Of a DNA stretch of 64,000 nt, positions 48,506 to 56,267 are shown piece after piece (positions within the stretch are counted from its first letter, which is position 1; every line of letters begins with the position of its first letter). The translations under genes and the position numbers were made by a program. The stretch is from positions 60,855 to 124,854 of the forward strand of contig NZ_MSDU01000004.1 in the NCBI RefSeq assembly GCF_001936625.1, in the 5' to 3' direction. The notes under the pieces were generated by a model that made no database searches, was not told the origin of the DNA, and worked only from the letters and a program-made list of their open reading frames with translations. This stretch comes from Domibacillus antri. GTDB taxonomy: Bacteria > Bacillota > Bacilli > Bacillales > Domibacillaceae.

Positions 48506-48550
48506 ATATGTTTGTAAAAATCGAAACGTTTGTTCTCACCCCTCGTTTTT

Positions 48551-48579
48551 ATTATGAGCGAACAAAAGTTCTTTTTCAA
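48551..48579 (-). promoter_or_regulatory. Promoter of the WYL-like ORF
   Basis: On the minus strand TTGAAA, a 17-base spacer and CATAAT (plus-strand 48551-48556); the LexA box occupies the spacer. Confidence 0.7.
48559..48572. promoter_or_regulatory. Perfect LexA/DinR (SOS) box 1
   Basis: CGAACAAAAGTTCT carries the perfect GAAC-N4-GTTC palindrome of the Bacillus LexA operator and lies between -35 and -10 of the leftward promoter. Confidence 0.8.
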
Positions 48580-48604
48580 GGAGAGAATGACCAGGATAAG
48601 AGTA

Positions 48605-48637
48605 GAAAACACCGTTCGATATTTCGGACGGTGTTTT
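48605..48637. terminator. Terminator of hsp20 (bidirectional)
   Basis: GAAAACACCGT pairs with ACGGTGTTTTC around TCGATATTTCGG. Confidence 0.85.
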
Positions 48638-48649
48638 CGTTTCTTCACA

Positions 48650-49087
48650 TTAATGAAATTCCACATCGATTTTCTTTCCATCATCCTTTGTTACTTTCGG
48701 CATTTTCACTTCCAGCACCCCATTTTTATACGTTGCCTTTACCCCTTCATTGGACACCGGGCTTGGCAGGGATACAGAACGATGGAAACGGCCGGCGAAA
48801 CGTTCTTTTCGATGCATATGTTCTTCTTTCGTTTCGGTCGTTCGATTCATCGAACCACTAATGCGCAGCGTATTCTGGTCGATTGAAATATCGACATCTT
48901 CTTTCTTATCAAGTCCGGGAAGATCGCAAGTCGCCACGACTTCATTTTCCGTTTCATGAATATCAACGCGGATGCCGCCCCAATTTTGTTCCATGCCAAA
49001 CGCTGAAGGGAAATCGAAAAAAATACGGTCAAAATCCTTTCTTAAATTCGCCAATTGTCTAAATGGATCATACGGTACCAATGCCAT
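48650..49087 (-). CDS. Hsp20/alpha-crystallin small heat-shock protein
   Basis: 145 residues with a complete alpha-crystallin domain: WGGIRVDIHETENEVVATCDLPG, then GRFHRSVSLPSPV and the KNGVLEVKMPK beta-strand. An ATP-independent holdase. An AAGGAGG lies seven bases before the ATG. Single-gene unit, with terminator 13 bases downstream. Confidence 0.92.
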   Translation of the reverse strand: MALVPYDPFRQLANLRKDFDRIFFDFPSAFGMEQNWGGIRVDIHETENEVVATCDLPGLDKKEDVDISIDQNTLRISGSMNRTTETKEEHMHRKERFAGRFHRSVSLPSPVSNEGVKATYKNGVLEVKMPKVTKDDGKKIDVEFH

Positions 49088-49167
49088 GTTTAAACCTCCT
49101 TGTGATGAATAACAACCTTATTATGGTTCTGTATACATAAAGTATTCCAAATAAATAATCGGCGTTG

Positions 49168-49181
49168 CGAACAAAAGTTCT
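49168..49181. promoter_or_regulatory. Perfect LexA/DinR (SOS) box 2
   Basis: CGAACAAAAGTTCT, identical to box 1 and part of a 19-base identity (GCGAACAAAAGTTCTTTTT). It lies between divergent hsp20 and the UbiB-like kinase, 70 bases upstream of the latter. Confidence 0.75.
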
Positions 49182-49249
49182 TTTTTGAGCAGAGAATAAC
49201 GCGTATATGATATGATGGAAAAAACGAACGAAACGAAGAAGGTGACGAT

Positions 49250-50896
49250 GTGGGACGAATCGGGACGCTGCGGCGCGCACCGGAAATTGTGGCGGTGTTT
49301 GCGAAGCACGGCTTTGCGGGATACATAAAAGACCTTGGATTAGCAGAAAAAATTCCGTTCACGAGACGGGGAGTGAAAGAGCAGAATGTAAAAGGAGAGC
49401 AGCTGCGGCGGGCGCTGGAAGAACTCGGACCGACATTTATGAAACTCGGCCAGTTTTTGTCAACTCGGACCGACCTTCTGCCGCCTTCATGGACCGGTCC
49501 GCTTGCGAAACTTCAAAACAGTGCGCCGGCCATGCCGTTTGAAGAAATCCAAAAAATTGTCGAAGCGGAAGCCGGACAGCCGCTGGATGAGTGGCTCATG
49601 TATATGGAAGAAATGCCGCTCGGCGCTGCGTCGATCGGGCAGGTGCACCGGGCCGCATTAAAGGACGGAACCGAAGTTGCCATTAAAATCCGCCGCCCGG
49701 GCATCGAACCGGTCATCCGCAATGACGTGTCAATCCTGCGTCAGCTCGCCAGCCTTGCGGAGCGAAATTCAGAGCTTGCCCGCCAGTTCAGTTTAAAAGC
49801 GGTGATTGATGATTTTGCGACGGCGTTAGGACGGGAAATGAACTATCGGATGGAAGCGTTAGAAGCAGCGGGCGTACGGGAAGCGATGAAAGAGAAACGC
49901 ATTTACGTGCCGGAAATTTATCCGGAATGGACAACCGAGCGGATGCTCGTCATGGAATATGTAAACGGCCAGCCGCTGCGGGGAGACATGATTGCCGGTA
50001 TCGAAAAGGAAGAGAGACAGCAGCTCGCCCGGGCATTATCGGAGACCGTGCTGCGTCAAGTATTTATCGATGGCATTTTTCATGCCGATCCGCATCCGGG
50101 CAACTTGCTGCTGTTACAAGACGGCCGGCTCGGACTTATCGACTTTGGCAACACGGGAAGATTATCGGATGATATGAAGCATTTACTGTCCGATTGCTTA
50201 TTCGCCCTCGCTGACCGGGATGCCGCCGCGCTCTCGATGCTTGTGCTGGAAATGGGCTCGCGAAAGCCGGTGGACCGCCGCGTTTTGCAGCGGGACATCA
50301 GCCGCTGGATGGCCGGCTACATGGACGTCGAACTCGCAGATGTCAAAATGGGCGCCATGCTGCAGGAGCTGTTCACCGTCGCCGGCAGCCACCACATCAG
50401 CATCCCGAAAGACTTCGTGCAAGTCGGCCAGGCTTTTTTAAAAGTCGAACAAACCGTCATCGCGCTTGATCCCGGCTCCAGTCTTTCCGGCATGGTGCGT
50501 GATATGGCACACGAGGTGCTGATGGGCCGCATTCATCCGAAAGAAATTATGCGTGAATCCCGCTCATTCATCCGGCTCATGAAAATGGCGGCAGGCAAAC
50601 TCCCAGGAATCCTCAACGAAACATTGAACGAATGGGAAGGCGGCCAGCCGAAACTGAAAATGCACATCACCGCCGACGAAAACATTATGAAACGGATCGA
50701 GCGGATGGCCTCCATGATCGTCCTGAGCGTCATGATGCTCGCCTTCAGCATCGTCATGGCCGGCATCTTCGTCTCCATGCGAAACCAGTCACCGCTCACC
50801 GGAACGAATGCCATCCACATCGGCATGGTGACCGCTCTGATCATGACTATCATCTTTCTCGTCGTCATCTATTTAATGTGGCGGAAAATAAAATAA
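49250..50896 (+). CDS. AarF/ABC1/UbiB family atypical kinase
   Basis: 548 residues: the family signature GPTFMKLGQFLSTRTDLLPP, then PLGAASIGQVHRA with the atypical A-rich nucleotide loop, VAIKIRRPGI, FHADPHPGNLLLL (catalytic HxDxHPGN) and LIDFGNTG; the C-terminus has two membrane helices. It is an ATPase assisting quinone biosynthesis or lipid homeostasis; the Bacillus role is not established. GTG start at 49250 after AAGGTGA. The LexA box upstream suggests DNA-damage induction. Confidence 0.88.
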   Translation: MGRIGTLRRAPEIVAVFAKHGFAGYIKDLGLAEKIPFTRRGVKEQNVKGEQLRRALEELGPTFMKLGQFLSTRTDLLPPSWTGPLAKLQNSAPAMPFEEIQKIVEAEAGQPLDEWLMYMEEMPLGAASIGQVHRAALKDGTEVAIKIRRPGIEPVIRNDVSILRQLASLAERNSELARQFSLKAVIDDFATALGREMNYRMEALEAAGVREAMKEKRIYVPEIYPEWTTERMLVMEYVNGQPLRGDMIAGIEKEERQQLARALSETVLRQVFIDGIFHADPHPGNLLLLQDGRLGLIDFGNTGRLSDDMKHLLSDCLFALADRDAAALSMLVLEMGSRKPVDRRVLQRDISRWMAGYMDVELADVKMGAMLQELFTVAGSHHISIPKDFVQVGQAFLKVEQTVIALDPGSSLSGMVRDMAHEVLMGRIHPKEIMRESRSFIRLMKMAAGKLPGILNETLNEWEGGQPKLKMHITADENIMKRIERMASMIVLSVMMLAFSIVMAGIFVSMRNQSPLTGTNAIHIGMVTALIMTIIFLVVIYLMWRKIK

Positions 50897-50949
50897 AAAG
50901 CATTGACACCCCACTGGCATTTTCATATAATAGAACTTGTCAGTAAAGA

Positions 50950-51022
50950 GATTCCTTAGCTCAGCTGGGAGAGCGCTACCTTGACAGGGTAGAGGTCGCT
51001 GGTTCGAACCCAGTAGGAATCA
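50950..51022 (+). tRNA. tRNA-Val (GAC)
   Basis: GATTCCT pairs with AGGAATC as the acceptor stem, D-arm GCTC/GAGC, anticodon stem CTACC/GGTAG with loop TTGACAG (anticodon GAC, 50983-50985) and T-loop TTCGAAC. No encoded CCA. It is the probable integration site of the prophage. Confidence 0.92.
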
Positions 51023-51068
51023 TAAAACATAAACCCTTTAAAACCCTTATGGGGCGAGGGTTTCAATG

Positions 51069-51102
51069 GAAAAGACCACTTCTTCGGAGGTGGTCTTTTT
51101 TT
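51069..51102 (+). terminator. Terminator between tRNA-Val and int
   Basis: AAAAGACCACTTC pairs with GAGGTGGTCTTTT (loop TTCG), then T run; A run upstream allows it to serve the leftward int too. Confidence 0.85.
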
Positions 51103-51143
51103 AATGTAAATTTGGCTTTGGGGACGAATTGGGGACGAAACCT

Positions 51144-52337
51144 TTAAATGCTATCTTTTTTAGGTGAAAAAAGATCATTTAATTTATCCGCAGCTTCTTG
51201 ATCAGCTGAACGTAAAGCATGGCCATACGTATCCATTGTGATGCGAATATCAGCATGCCCAAGCCGTTCGGAAATAATCTTTGCATGAACGCCCTGATTG
51301 ATTAGCAGGGTAGCGGACGTGTGTCGAAGATCGTGCAGGCGAATATAACGCACGTCTGCGCGGGTCGTAAATCGTTTCCACCAGGTCGTTGGTGTAGTAG
51401 GATAAAAGTGTTTGCCGTTCTCGTTGCAAAAAACATATTCGTGCTCTGTCTCAATCCACAATTCACCCATTTTCATTTTCTCTTTCCGCCAGTGTAACTG
51501 GTATCTTTTTAATTCCAGTAGAACAGATGAGGGAAGAGAAATTAAACGTTTGGATGTTTCAGATTTCGGCTCTTTTAAAACTGGACGCCCTTTTTCACCG
51601 CGGCTGATGACTTGCTCAATATGAAGGGTGCTTTTATCAAAATCGATGTGTTTCCATTCTAAACCAAGAAGTTCGCCTCTTCGCAATCCAGCAGCTAGAG
51701 CCAATGTGATAAATACCCGCCAATATATCGGCTCGCCTTGAGCTGCTGCGAAAAGAACTGCGATTTCTTTTTCATCATATACTACTACTTTTTTCTTTGA
51801 ACGGTCTTTTGGACGTTTCACAGACGCAACTGGATTTTCTTTGAGTATTTTCCAGTCTTCAGCTCGTTGAAAAACATTCCGTAGGACACGATAGATATAT
51901 TCATTAGTAGAGATTGAAAGGCCCTTATCATCCCCGTCAGCCCGTTTCAATCCATCCAGAAAATTGACTACATGAATGGGTTTCACTTGGTCAAGGCGCA
52001 TATGGCCAAAGGCAGGTAGAATGTGATTCTTTAGATATGACCGATAAGTATCAAGTGTTTGTTCTCCGAGTTCTTTTTTCGCATACTTCTTTTCCCATTC
52101 TTCAGAAAATGCCGCGATAGTTAATTTTTCGGGAGCAATATATTCGCCCGATTCTACCTCTGTTTTAAATTTGTACAGTTCAGCATTGAGAAAATCATTT
52201 AATTTCCGCGTTTTTTTTAATAGGTCAGGATCAACACGAATGGTTTTTGAACGTTTTTTTCTTTTTCCGTGATTATCGTATCCGGCTTCCACGACCAGAC
52301 GAAAGGAATTGCCGCCGCGTTTTTCAATACTTGCCAT
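51144..52337 (-). CDS. int: Prophage tyrosine recombinase (integrase)
   Basis: 397 residues with an N-terminal arm-type DNA-binding part, a SAM-like core-binding domain (TLDTYRSYLKNHILPAFG) and the catalytic domain: Arg in AAGLRRGELLGLEW, His-x-x-Arg in IRLHDLRHTSATLL, then HADIRITMDTYGH with the nucleophile Tyr. It reads toward the tRNA, as expected for a phage integrated in its 3' end. The start is at 52337 after AAAGGAG. Confidence 0.95.
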   Translation of the reverse strand: MASIEKRGGNSFRLVVEAGYDNHGKRKKRSKTIRVDPDLLKKTRKLNDFLNAELYKFKTEVESGEYIAPEKLTIAAFSEEWEKKYAKKELGEQTLDTYRSYLKNHILPAFGHMRLDQVKPIHVVNFLDGLKRADGDDKGLSISTNEYIYRVLRNVFQRAEDWKILKENPVASVKRPKDRSKKKVVVYDEKEIAVLFAAAQGEPIYWRVFITLALAAGLRRGELLGLEWKHIDFDKSTLHIEQVISRGEKGRPVLKEPKSETSKRLISLPSSVLLELKRYQLHWRKEKMKMGELWIETEHEYVFCNENGKHFYPTTPTTWWKRFTTRADVRYIRLHDLRHTSATLLINQGVHAKIISERLGHADIRITMDTYGHALRSADQEAADKLNDLFSPKKDSI

Positions 52338-52519
52338 TGTCGTCACTCCTTTATTTTAATGATTAGGGCTTCTTGTGTATGATTCAATTCCGTTCCACAT
52401 ACTTTCATTGATATTTCATGTCCGTATTGAACGTTGCGTAATACAAATTGTATTTTAAGTACGTCTGAACCCTATGCCAAAAACCAATTATTAGAATATA
52501 TGTTCTGTTTTATTGTAAA

Positions 52520-52550
52520 AGAAAAAACCTGTCTCAAAAAGAGACAGGTT
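52520..52550 (-). terminator. Leftward terminator upstream of int
   Basis: AACCTGTCTC pairs with GAGACAGGTT (loop AAAAA); on the minus strand it is followed by six T. It would insulate int from leftward readthrough. The 330-base gap 52338-52669 shows nothing else certain. Confidence 0.7.
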
Positions 52551-52669
52551 GGTGAGAAATTTCTTTTTTTGTTATTCAAAGGGAATTTTGTTACACTCTT
52601 AAGCAAGATAACCCAAAATAAAACGTTTATAGCATGGCTTTTAGACCTGGAAAGAAAGGGAGTGACAGA

Positions 52670-52861
52670 GTGAAGCCGCAAAAATTTGTAAAAAAGCAAG
52701 TCGTTATCTCTGCATTTCGTACCGATAAAGTAATGTTTATCGAGACACTAGAAGGTACTATGAAAGCTGAAAAAGGAGACTGGATTGTCACCGGAATAAA
52801 AGGTGAACAATATCCGGTTAAACCCGACATATTTGAAGAAACTTACAAAGCAATTGATTAA
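52670..52861 (+). CDS. Small prophage protein, PGDYG-like (63 aa)
   Basis: Contains KAEKGDWIVTGIKGEQYPVKPDIFEETY, a motif of a widespread small phage/prophage protein family (PGDYG-type). Function unknown. The GTG at 52670 follows GGGAGTG; an in-frame ATG at 52634 is further from a site. It runs convergent to the TIR gene, and the stop codons overlap. Confidence 0.65.
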   Translation: MKPQKFVKKQVVISAFRTDKVMFIETLEGTMKAEKGDWIVTGIKGEQYPVKPDIFEETYKAID

Positions 52862-52879
52862 TCGTCAATTGCTTTTTTT
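52847..52879. terminator. Bidirectional terminator over two stop codons
   Basis: AAAGCAATTGA pairs with TCAATTGCTTT around TTAATCG, which contains both convergent stop codons; then a T run on the plus strand and an A run before the stem. Confidence 0.85.
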
Positions 52880-53259
52880 ATTGATTCGTATTTAAAACTT
52901 CCCACAAACTTTGTTCCTATACCATAAAGTCCGGACGGGGTAGTATAATCAGAGTCTATTTTTACAGCTACGATCTTCTTATTCAGCTCTACTGCTTTTT
53001 CAATTTCCCAGCTACACCATTCACTTTTATGAGTGTTTTTTCCAATGATCATCAAAAAAACTTTACTATCCTTAATGCGGGCCTTGATAACTGATTTAAT
53101 ATAAGCAGCATTTGCGGAATTGATAGAAACACCTACTGAAGTGTCATTGAATTTCAAATCAAAATGCTCTTTATCTGATTTCGACCAGGCAACAAGTAAA
53201 TTTTTATACGTAGTATCTTCGGTATTGCTTTTGTAACTTACAAAAACTTTTTTAGCCAT
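52858..53259 (-). CDS. TIR-domain protein (ThsB-like/DUF1863), candidate defence effector or sensor
   Basis: 133 residues, a stand-alone TIR-like domain. The N-terminal beta-strand is KKVFVSYKSN, an Ala/Ile-rich helix follows (SANAAYIKSVIKARIKDSKV), then the strand VFLMIIGKNTHKSEWCSWEIEKA. In this WCSWE motif Glu85 occupies the position of the catalytic Glu of TIR NADases. Such TIR proteins (e.g. Thoeris ThsB) make an NAD-derived signal on infection. It overlaps the SLATT gene by eight bases with AGGAG ahead of its ATG at 53259, so both are made together. The function here is inferred. Confidence 0.75.
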   Translation of the reverse strand: MAKKVFVSYKSNTEDTTYKNLLVAWSKSDKEHFDLKFNDTSVGVSINSANAAYIKSVIKARIKDSKVFLMIIGKNTHKSEWCSWEIEKAVELNKKIVAVKIDSDYTTPSGLYGIGTKFVGSFKYESIKKAIDD

Positions 53260-53689
53260 TTTCTTCACTCCTGTTGTCATTGTGATTTAAGTTAGCCCAG
53301 TTGATGTTTTCTTTTGAAATAATTGTTTCTACTCTTTCTATTAAAGTAACGTACGATCCACTTTCGGAATAAACTCCTGCTTTGCCTAAATACATATGCT
53401 TTTCACGCCTAAGCGTTTCGCAAATACTGCGGTACTCTATCCAGTTTTCATGATACTTATTAATGGAATTAATACCTTCCAAAACAGCAATGAGGATGCC
53501 TAAAAGACCAATTGCGTGTACTAACCATTTAAAATCAGGAACAATCCCGGCAAGAAAAGGGATCAGCGCTGAAGAAATTAACTGTATTATTTTTATTCTT
53601 TTATAGTTTTTTTGGCAGTTTTGACTTTTGGTATCATACCAATTAATTTGATTTTCTAACCGGGATTCAATATATTCCGAATCTGTCAC
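53252..53689 (-). CDS. SLATT-domain (DUF4231) membrane protein, candidate pore effector
   Basis: 145 residues: amphipathic N-terminus, two adjacent membrane helices (about 33-50 and 55-73, with a short PDF turn), then a cytoplasmic helical part with the DUF4231/SLATT hallmark WIEYRSICETLRREKHMYLG and a following GVY. SLATT proteins are predicted membrane-permeabilising effectors linked to nucleotide-signal systems. GTG start after AGGAAG. It is the first gene of a two-gene operon with the TIR protein, in the accessory slot between repressor and integrase. Confidence 0.72.
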   Translation of the reverse strand: MTDSEYIESRLENQINWYDTKSQNCQKNYKRIKIIQLISSALIPFLAGIVPDFKWLVHAIGLLGILIAVLEGINSINKYHENWIEYRSICETLRREKHMYLGKAGVYSESGSYVTLIERVETIISKENINWANLNHNDNRSEENG

Positions 53690-53794
53690 GTTGGATCTTC
53701 CTTTCTAATTAGTAAAACCTCCTTTGGATTGTAGTTACATAAGGATTTTTACATGATTTAAACAAGCAGCTTCTTCCACGCATTAAACTCTTGG

Positions 53795-54790
53795 CTAATT
53801 CTCACAAGCGTAGTCATCGCCATCTCGATCGTGCTTTGAATCATATGCTGGATGTCCGGCCGGAACTCCGTCCGGATAGACTGCTCTGAGCGCCGTGCAG
53901 TTTTTAAACGATTCCACAGTTGCAGCTGGTGCAGGCTCTTCAACGACTGGTTCCGGTTCAGGTTCAACGGCTACAGGTTCCGGCTCTGGATCGGGTTCAT
54001 AAACAGCAGAGTCGTAGCCATCATCAGTGGCGTAGTTTTCAACTTCCCAAATGCCGATGCCTTTTTCTTTGGCTGCTGCCTGTGCAACTTCAAGTTCTTC
54101 CAAATATTCAGTATTCGGCGGATAAACGGTAACACGGGCAAGACCTTCTTCGATAAGCGTTTTGTTAAACATTTTGTCGCCAACATACACGTAAGCGAGG
54201 AGGCGGCCATAACGGTCACGTTCTTCAATGCCCGGTTCGATCTCAACTTCTTTGCCGTTCAGCTGCTCTGTCGTAAAAGCGGATGCTTCTTCACCGAGTG
54301 GCTGTTTGCCGAGCTGCGGATGTTTTGTTTCCGGTGTATCGACTAATATGAGACGGACTGTTTCTTCTTTGCCATTCAAATCAACTTTGATCGTATCTCC
54401 GTCTGTGACGGAAAGGACCTTTGCTTTTATAAATGCGGTATCGGTTTCTTCATCACTTTCATTGGGGTCAGAGGTAACTGGCACTATTTCAGCTTCTTCA
54501 TTTTGTTTTGAATCCAGGAATTCCTCATACGTATCTTCTTCCGCTACTTCAGGAGAAGGTTCAGGCTTCATAGCAAACCAGCCAATAGTAAGGAACAAGC
54601 CCAATATGATAAGAATAGCAGGCGCTTTTGAGGACACGCTCATATTTCTGTTTTTGTTCCATTCATATGCACCCCAAATCACTATCAAAACGCCAATCAC
54701 AGCTAAAATATTTCCAAAAATCCACTGAACAATCGCAATAATAAGGGCAATAATGATAATAAGGCCCAAGCAACCGATTAAAAATTGCAT
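53795..54790 (-). CDS. Membrane-anchored thermonuclease with Excalibur domain
   Basis: 331 residues: two or three N-terminal hydrophobic segments (about 1-75), an acidic linker, an SNase domain (VLSVTDGDTIKVDLNGKEETV, LVDTPETKHP, ERDRYGRLLAYVYVG with catalytic Arg/Glu), a Pro-Glu repeat linker, and a C-terminal calcium-binding Excalibur domain (KNCTALRAVYPDGVP ending in DRDGDDYACE). The layout puts the nuclease outside the membrane. It starts at 54790, one base after the upstream stop; a GTG at 54802 would overlap. It is encoded in the lysogeny operon. Confidence 0.85.
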   Translation of the reverse strand: MQFLIGCLGLIIIIALIIAIVQWIFGNILAVIGVLIVIWGAYEWNKNRNMSVSSKAPAILIILGLFLTIGWFAMKPEPSPEVAEEDTYEEFLDSKQNEEAEIVPVTSDPNESDEETDTAFIKAKVLSVTDGDTIKVDLNGKEETVRLILVDTPETKHPQLGKQPLGEEASAFTTEQLNGKEVEIEPGIEERDRYGRLLAYVYVGDKMFNKTLIEEGLARVTVYPPNTEYLEELEVAQAAAKEKGIGIWEVENYATDDGYDSAVYEPDPEPEPVAVEPEPEPVVEEPAPAATVESFKNCTALRAVYPDGVPAGHPAYDSKHDRDGDDYACEN

Positions 54791-54791
54791 T

Positions 54792-55763
54792 TTATAAGTC
54801 ACCTTCCTCTGAAATTGCTAGAATAGGTTCTACAGGCAGGAGGCCCTTTGTTTTTTGGAAATTCATAATATGATTAAAGTGTGTTAGGGCGTCGGATGGA
54901 TCAAGCAGGGAATAATTAAAAGATTCAATTGTTTCTCTGTCCATAACGGCAGACAGCACAGCGGATTCTTCGTTATGGCCTGTTGATGTATTTAAAAAAT
55001 CGCCTACTGCATGAAGATAAACCGTATTGATCGGTAAAAGCGCGAACAGTTCTCTGGCTACCCGCAAACAAACGCCGCATACATAGTCCTGATAAAGCTC
55101 GTAATAAGCTCCTTTAGGCATATTCTTTTCTGAAAGCTTACCGTGTGTCGTAAGAGTCTTTGTTTTCTGTGGAATGACTTCTTCAGACTGAACATATACC
55201 GTGGCTTCCATTATATTGGCATCTAATATTTTTAAATCGATGGAGCTGCCTATTTCAAAAAGATCTTCAAAAGGGTTCATTTCTTCTAACACGTCTAAAA
55301 AAACAGCTGTGTTACCCGAAAGAATCTGATTCGCCCAGGTCACGCGATCTTCCCATGATTTGTATAGTGTTTGGTCTTCTTTTTTTGCTTCTAACACATC
55401 TTGCTCAAGTTGGAGCTTATGAGCATCTCCGCGCCCAAAAAGTTTATCTCTTAAACTAGGTTTATACGTTTGGAGCATATTCAGGGCTTCTTTTTCATGA
55501 GGCCCAGGTGTTCCAGATTCGAAGGGAGGGGCTTCATTGGATAGTTCAAGCCAGTCAATAGGGTCACTGCTGTCTACATGAATACTTTTAAGCACTTCAA
55601 TTCTATTTTCATAGATTTCGACTTCTAACTGTGCAGCTTCTAATTCCGCAAGACGCTGATTTTCTTTCTGTATACGAATTAACTCTCGGCGACGGCGCTC
55701 TGCATTACGAACAGCTTTTTTGTTTGCGCGGTCGATTTTTTTAAATGTGTTGTATAAACTCAC
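54792..55763 (-). CDS. Unknown prophage protein (323 aa)
   Basis: No family recognised. The N-terminal third is a charged coiled coil (ANKKAVRNAERRRRELIRI…). The remainder is globular, with a CxxC (YVCGVCLRVARELFALLPIN) and an LHAVGDF segment. GTG start at 55763 behind AAGGAGG; stop one base before the nuclease gene. Expressed with the repressor operon, so possibly a lysogenic-conversion or host-interaction protein. Confidence 0.65.
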   Translation of the reverse strand: MSLYNTFKKIDRANKKAVRNAERRRRELIRIQKENQRLAELEAAQLEVEIYENRIEVLKSIHVDSSDPIDWLELSNEAPPFESGTPGPHEKEALNMLQTYKPSLRDKLFGRGDAHKLQLEQDVLEAKKEDQTLYKSWEDRVTWANQILSGNTAVFLDVLEEMNPFEDLFEIGSSIDLKILDANIMEATVYVQSEEVIPQKTKTLTTHGKLSEKNMPKGAYYELYQDYVCGVCLRVARELFALLPINTVYLHAVGDFLNTSTGHNEESAVLSAVMDRETIESFNYSLLDPSDALTHFNHIMNFQKTKGLLPVEPILAISEEGDL

Positions 55764-55819
55764 TTTACTTCCTCCTTTACATAATCCATACATATCACGC
55801 AAAAAGTACCAGTCAATAG

Positions 55820-56260
55820 CTAAAAAAATGACTCTATCGATTTCAGCGTCACGATCTCACGAGGGATACCATGCATTTCGCCAATTTGATAAAGAGTATA
55901 GTTCGAGTCCGAATATTCAATTATTTTTTCGTCTGGAAGAAGTAGCTCAACAGCGAACGTGTTGGCTTCGACTTCCATCCGTTCAACAGAAAAGAGAGTA
56001 TTTCTTTTTAAAAAAGGTGTATTTGCCTTTGGGTGAAGCACAGCATGACCTAATTCATGTGCACATACGAACCGCTGTCCAATTTCGTTCAGATTTTGGT
56101 TAATGTGAATGAATTTTACTCGTTTATACATATTGTAATAGCCAAGTATTTTACCCAAAGGTTCGTAAGAAAGCAGGATATTGTTGCGATCCGCAATTTC
56201 AAACGGATCGTTCGTACCGTGTTTCTGAGTTAATGATTGAATGACTTCTTTAACTTGCAT
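55820..56260 (-). CDS. ImmA/IrrE-family metallopeptidase
   Basis: 146 residues with the zinc motif CAHELGHAVLHP and an upstream helix; downstream EVEANTFAVELLLPD has the third-ligand Glu. ImmA cleaves the phage repressor ImmR to induce ICEBs1-like elements; the same partnership is expected with the repressor seven bases upstream. ATG at 56260 after GGAG. Confidence 0.85.
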   Translation of the reverse strand: MQVKEVIQSLTQKHGTNDPFEIADRNNILLSYEPLGKILGYYNMYKRVKFIHINQNLNEIGQRFVCAHELGHAVLHPKANTPFLKRNTLFSVERMEVEANTFAVELLLPDEKIIEYSDSNYTLYQIGEMHGIPREIVTLKSIESFF

Positions 56261-56267
56261 AAGCAGC

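Noticed and set aside
48502..48684. 60-codon minus-strand frame between hsp20 and the WYL-like ORF
   Set aside because: It spans the hsp20 terminator and the LexA-controlled promoter and has no family similarity.
52520..52550. Hairpin as terminator of the SLATT-TIR operon
   Set aside because: A bidirectional terminator already sits at the TIR stop (52847-52879); the hairpin lies 300 bases beyond, next to int.
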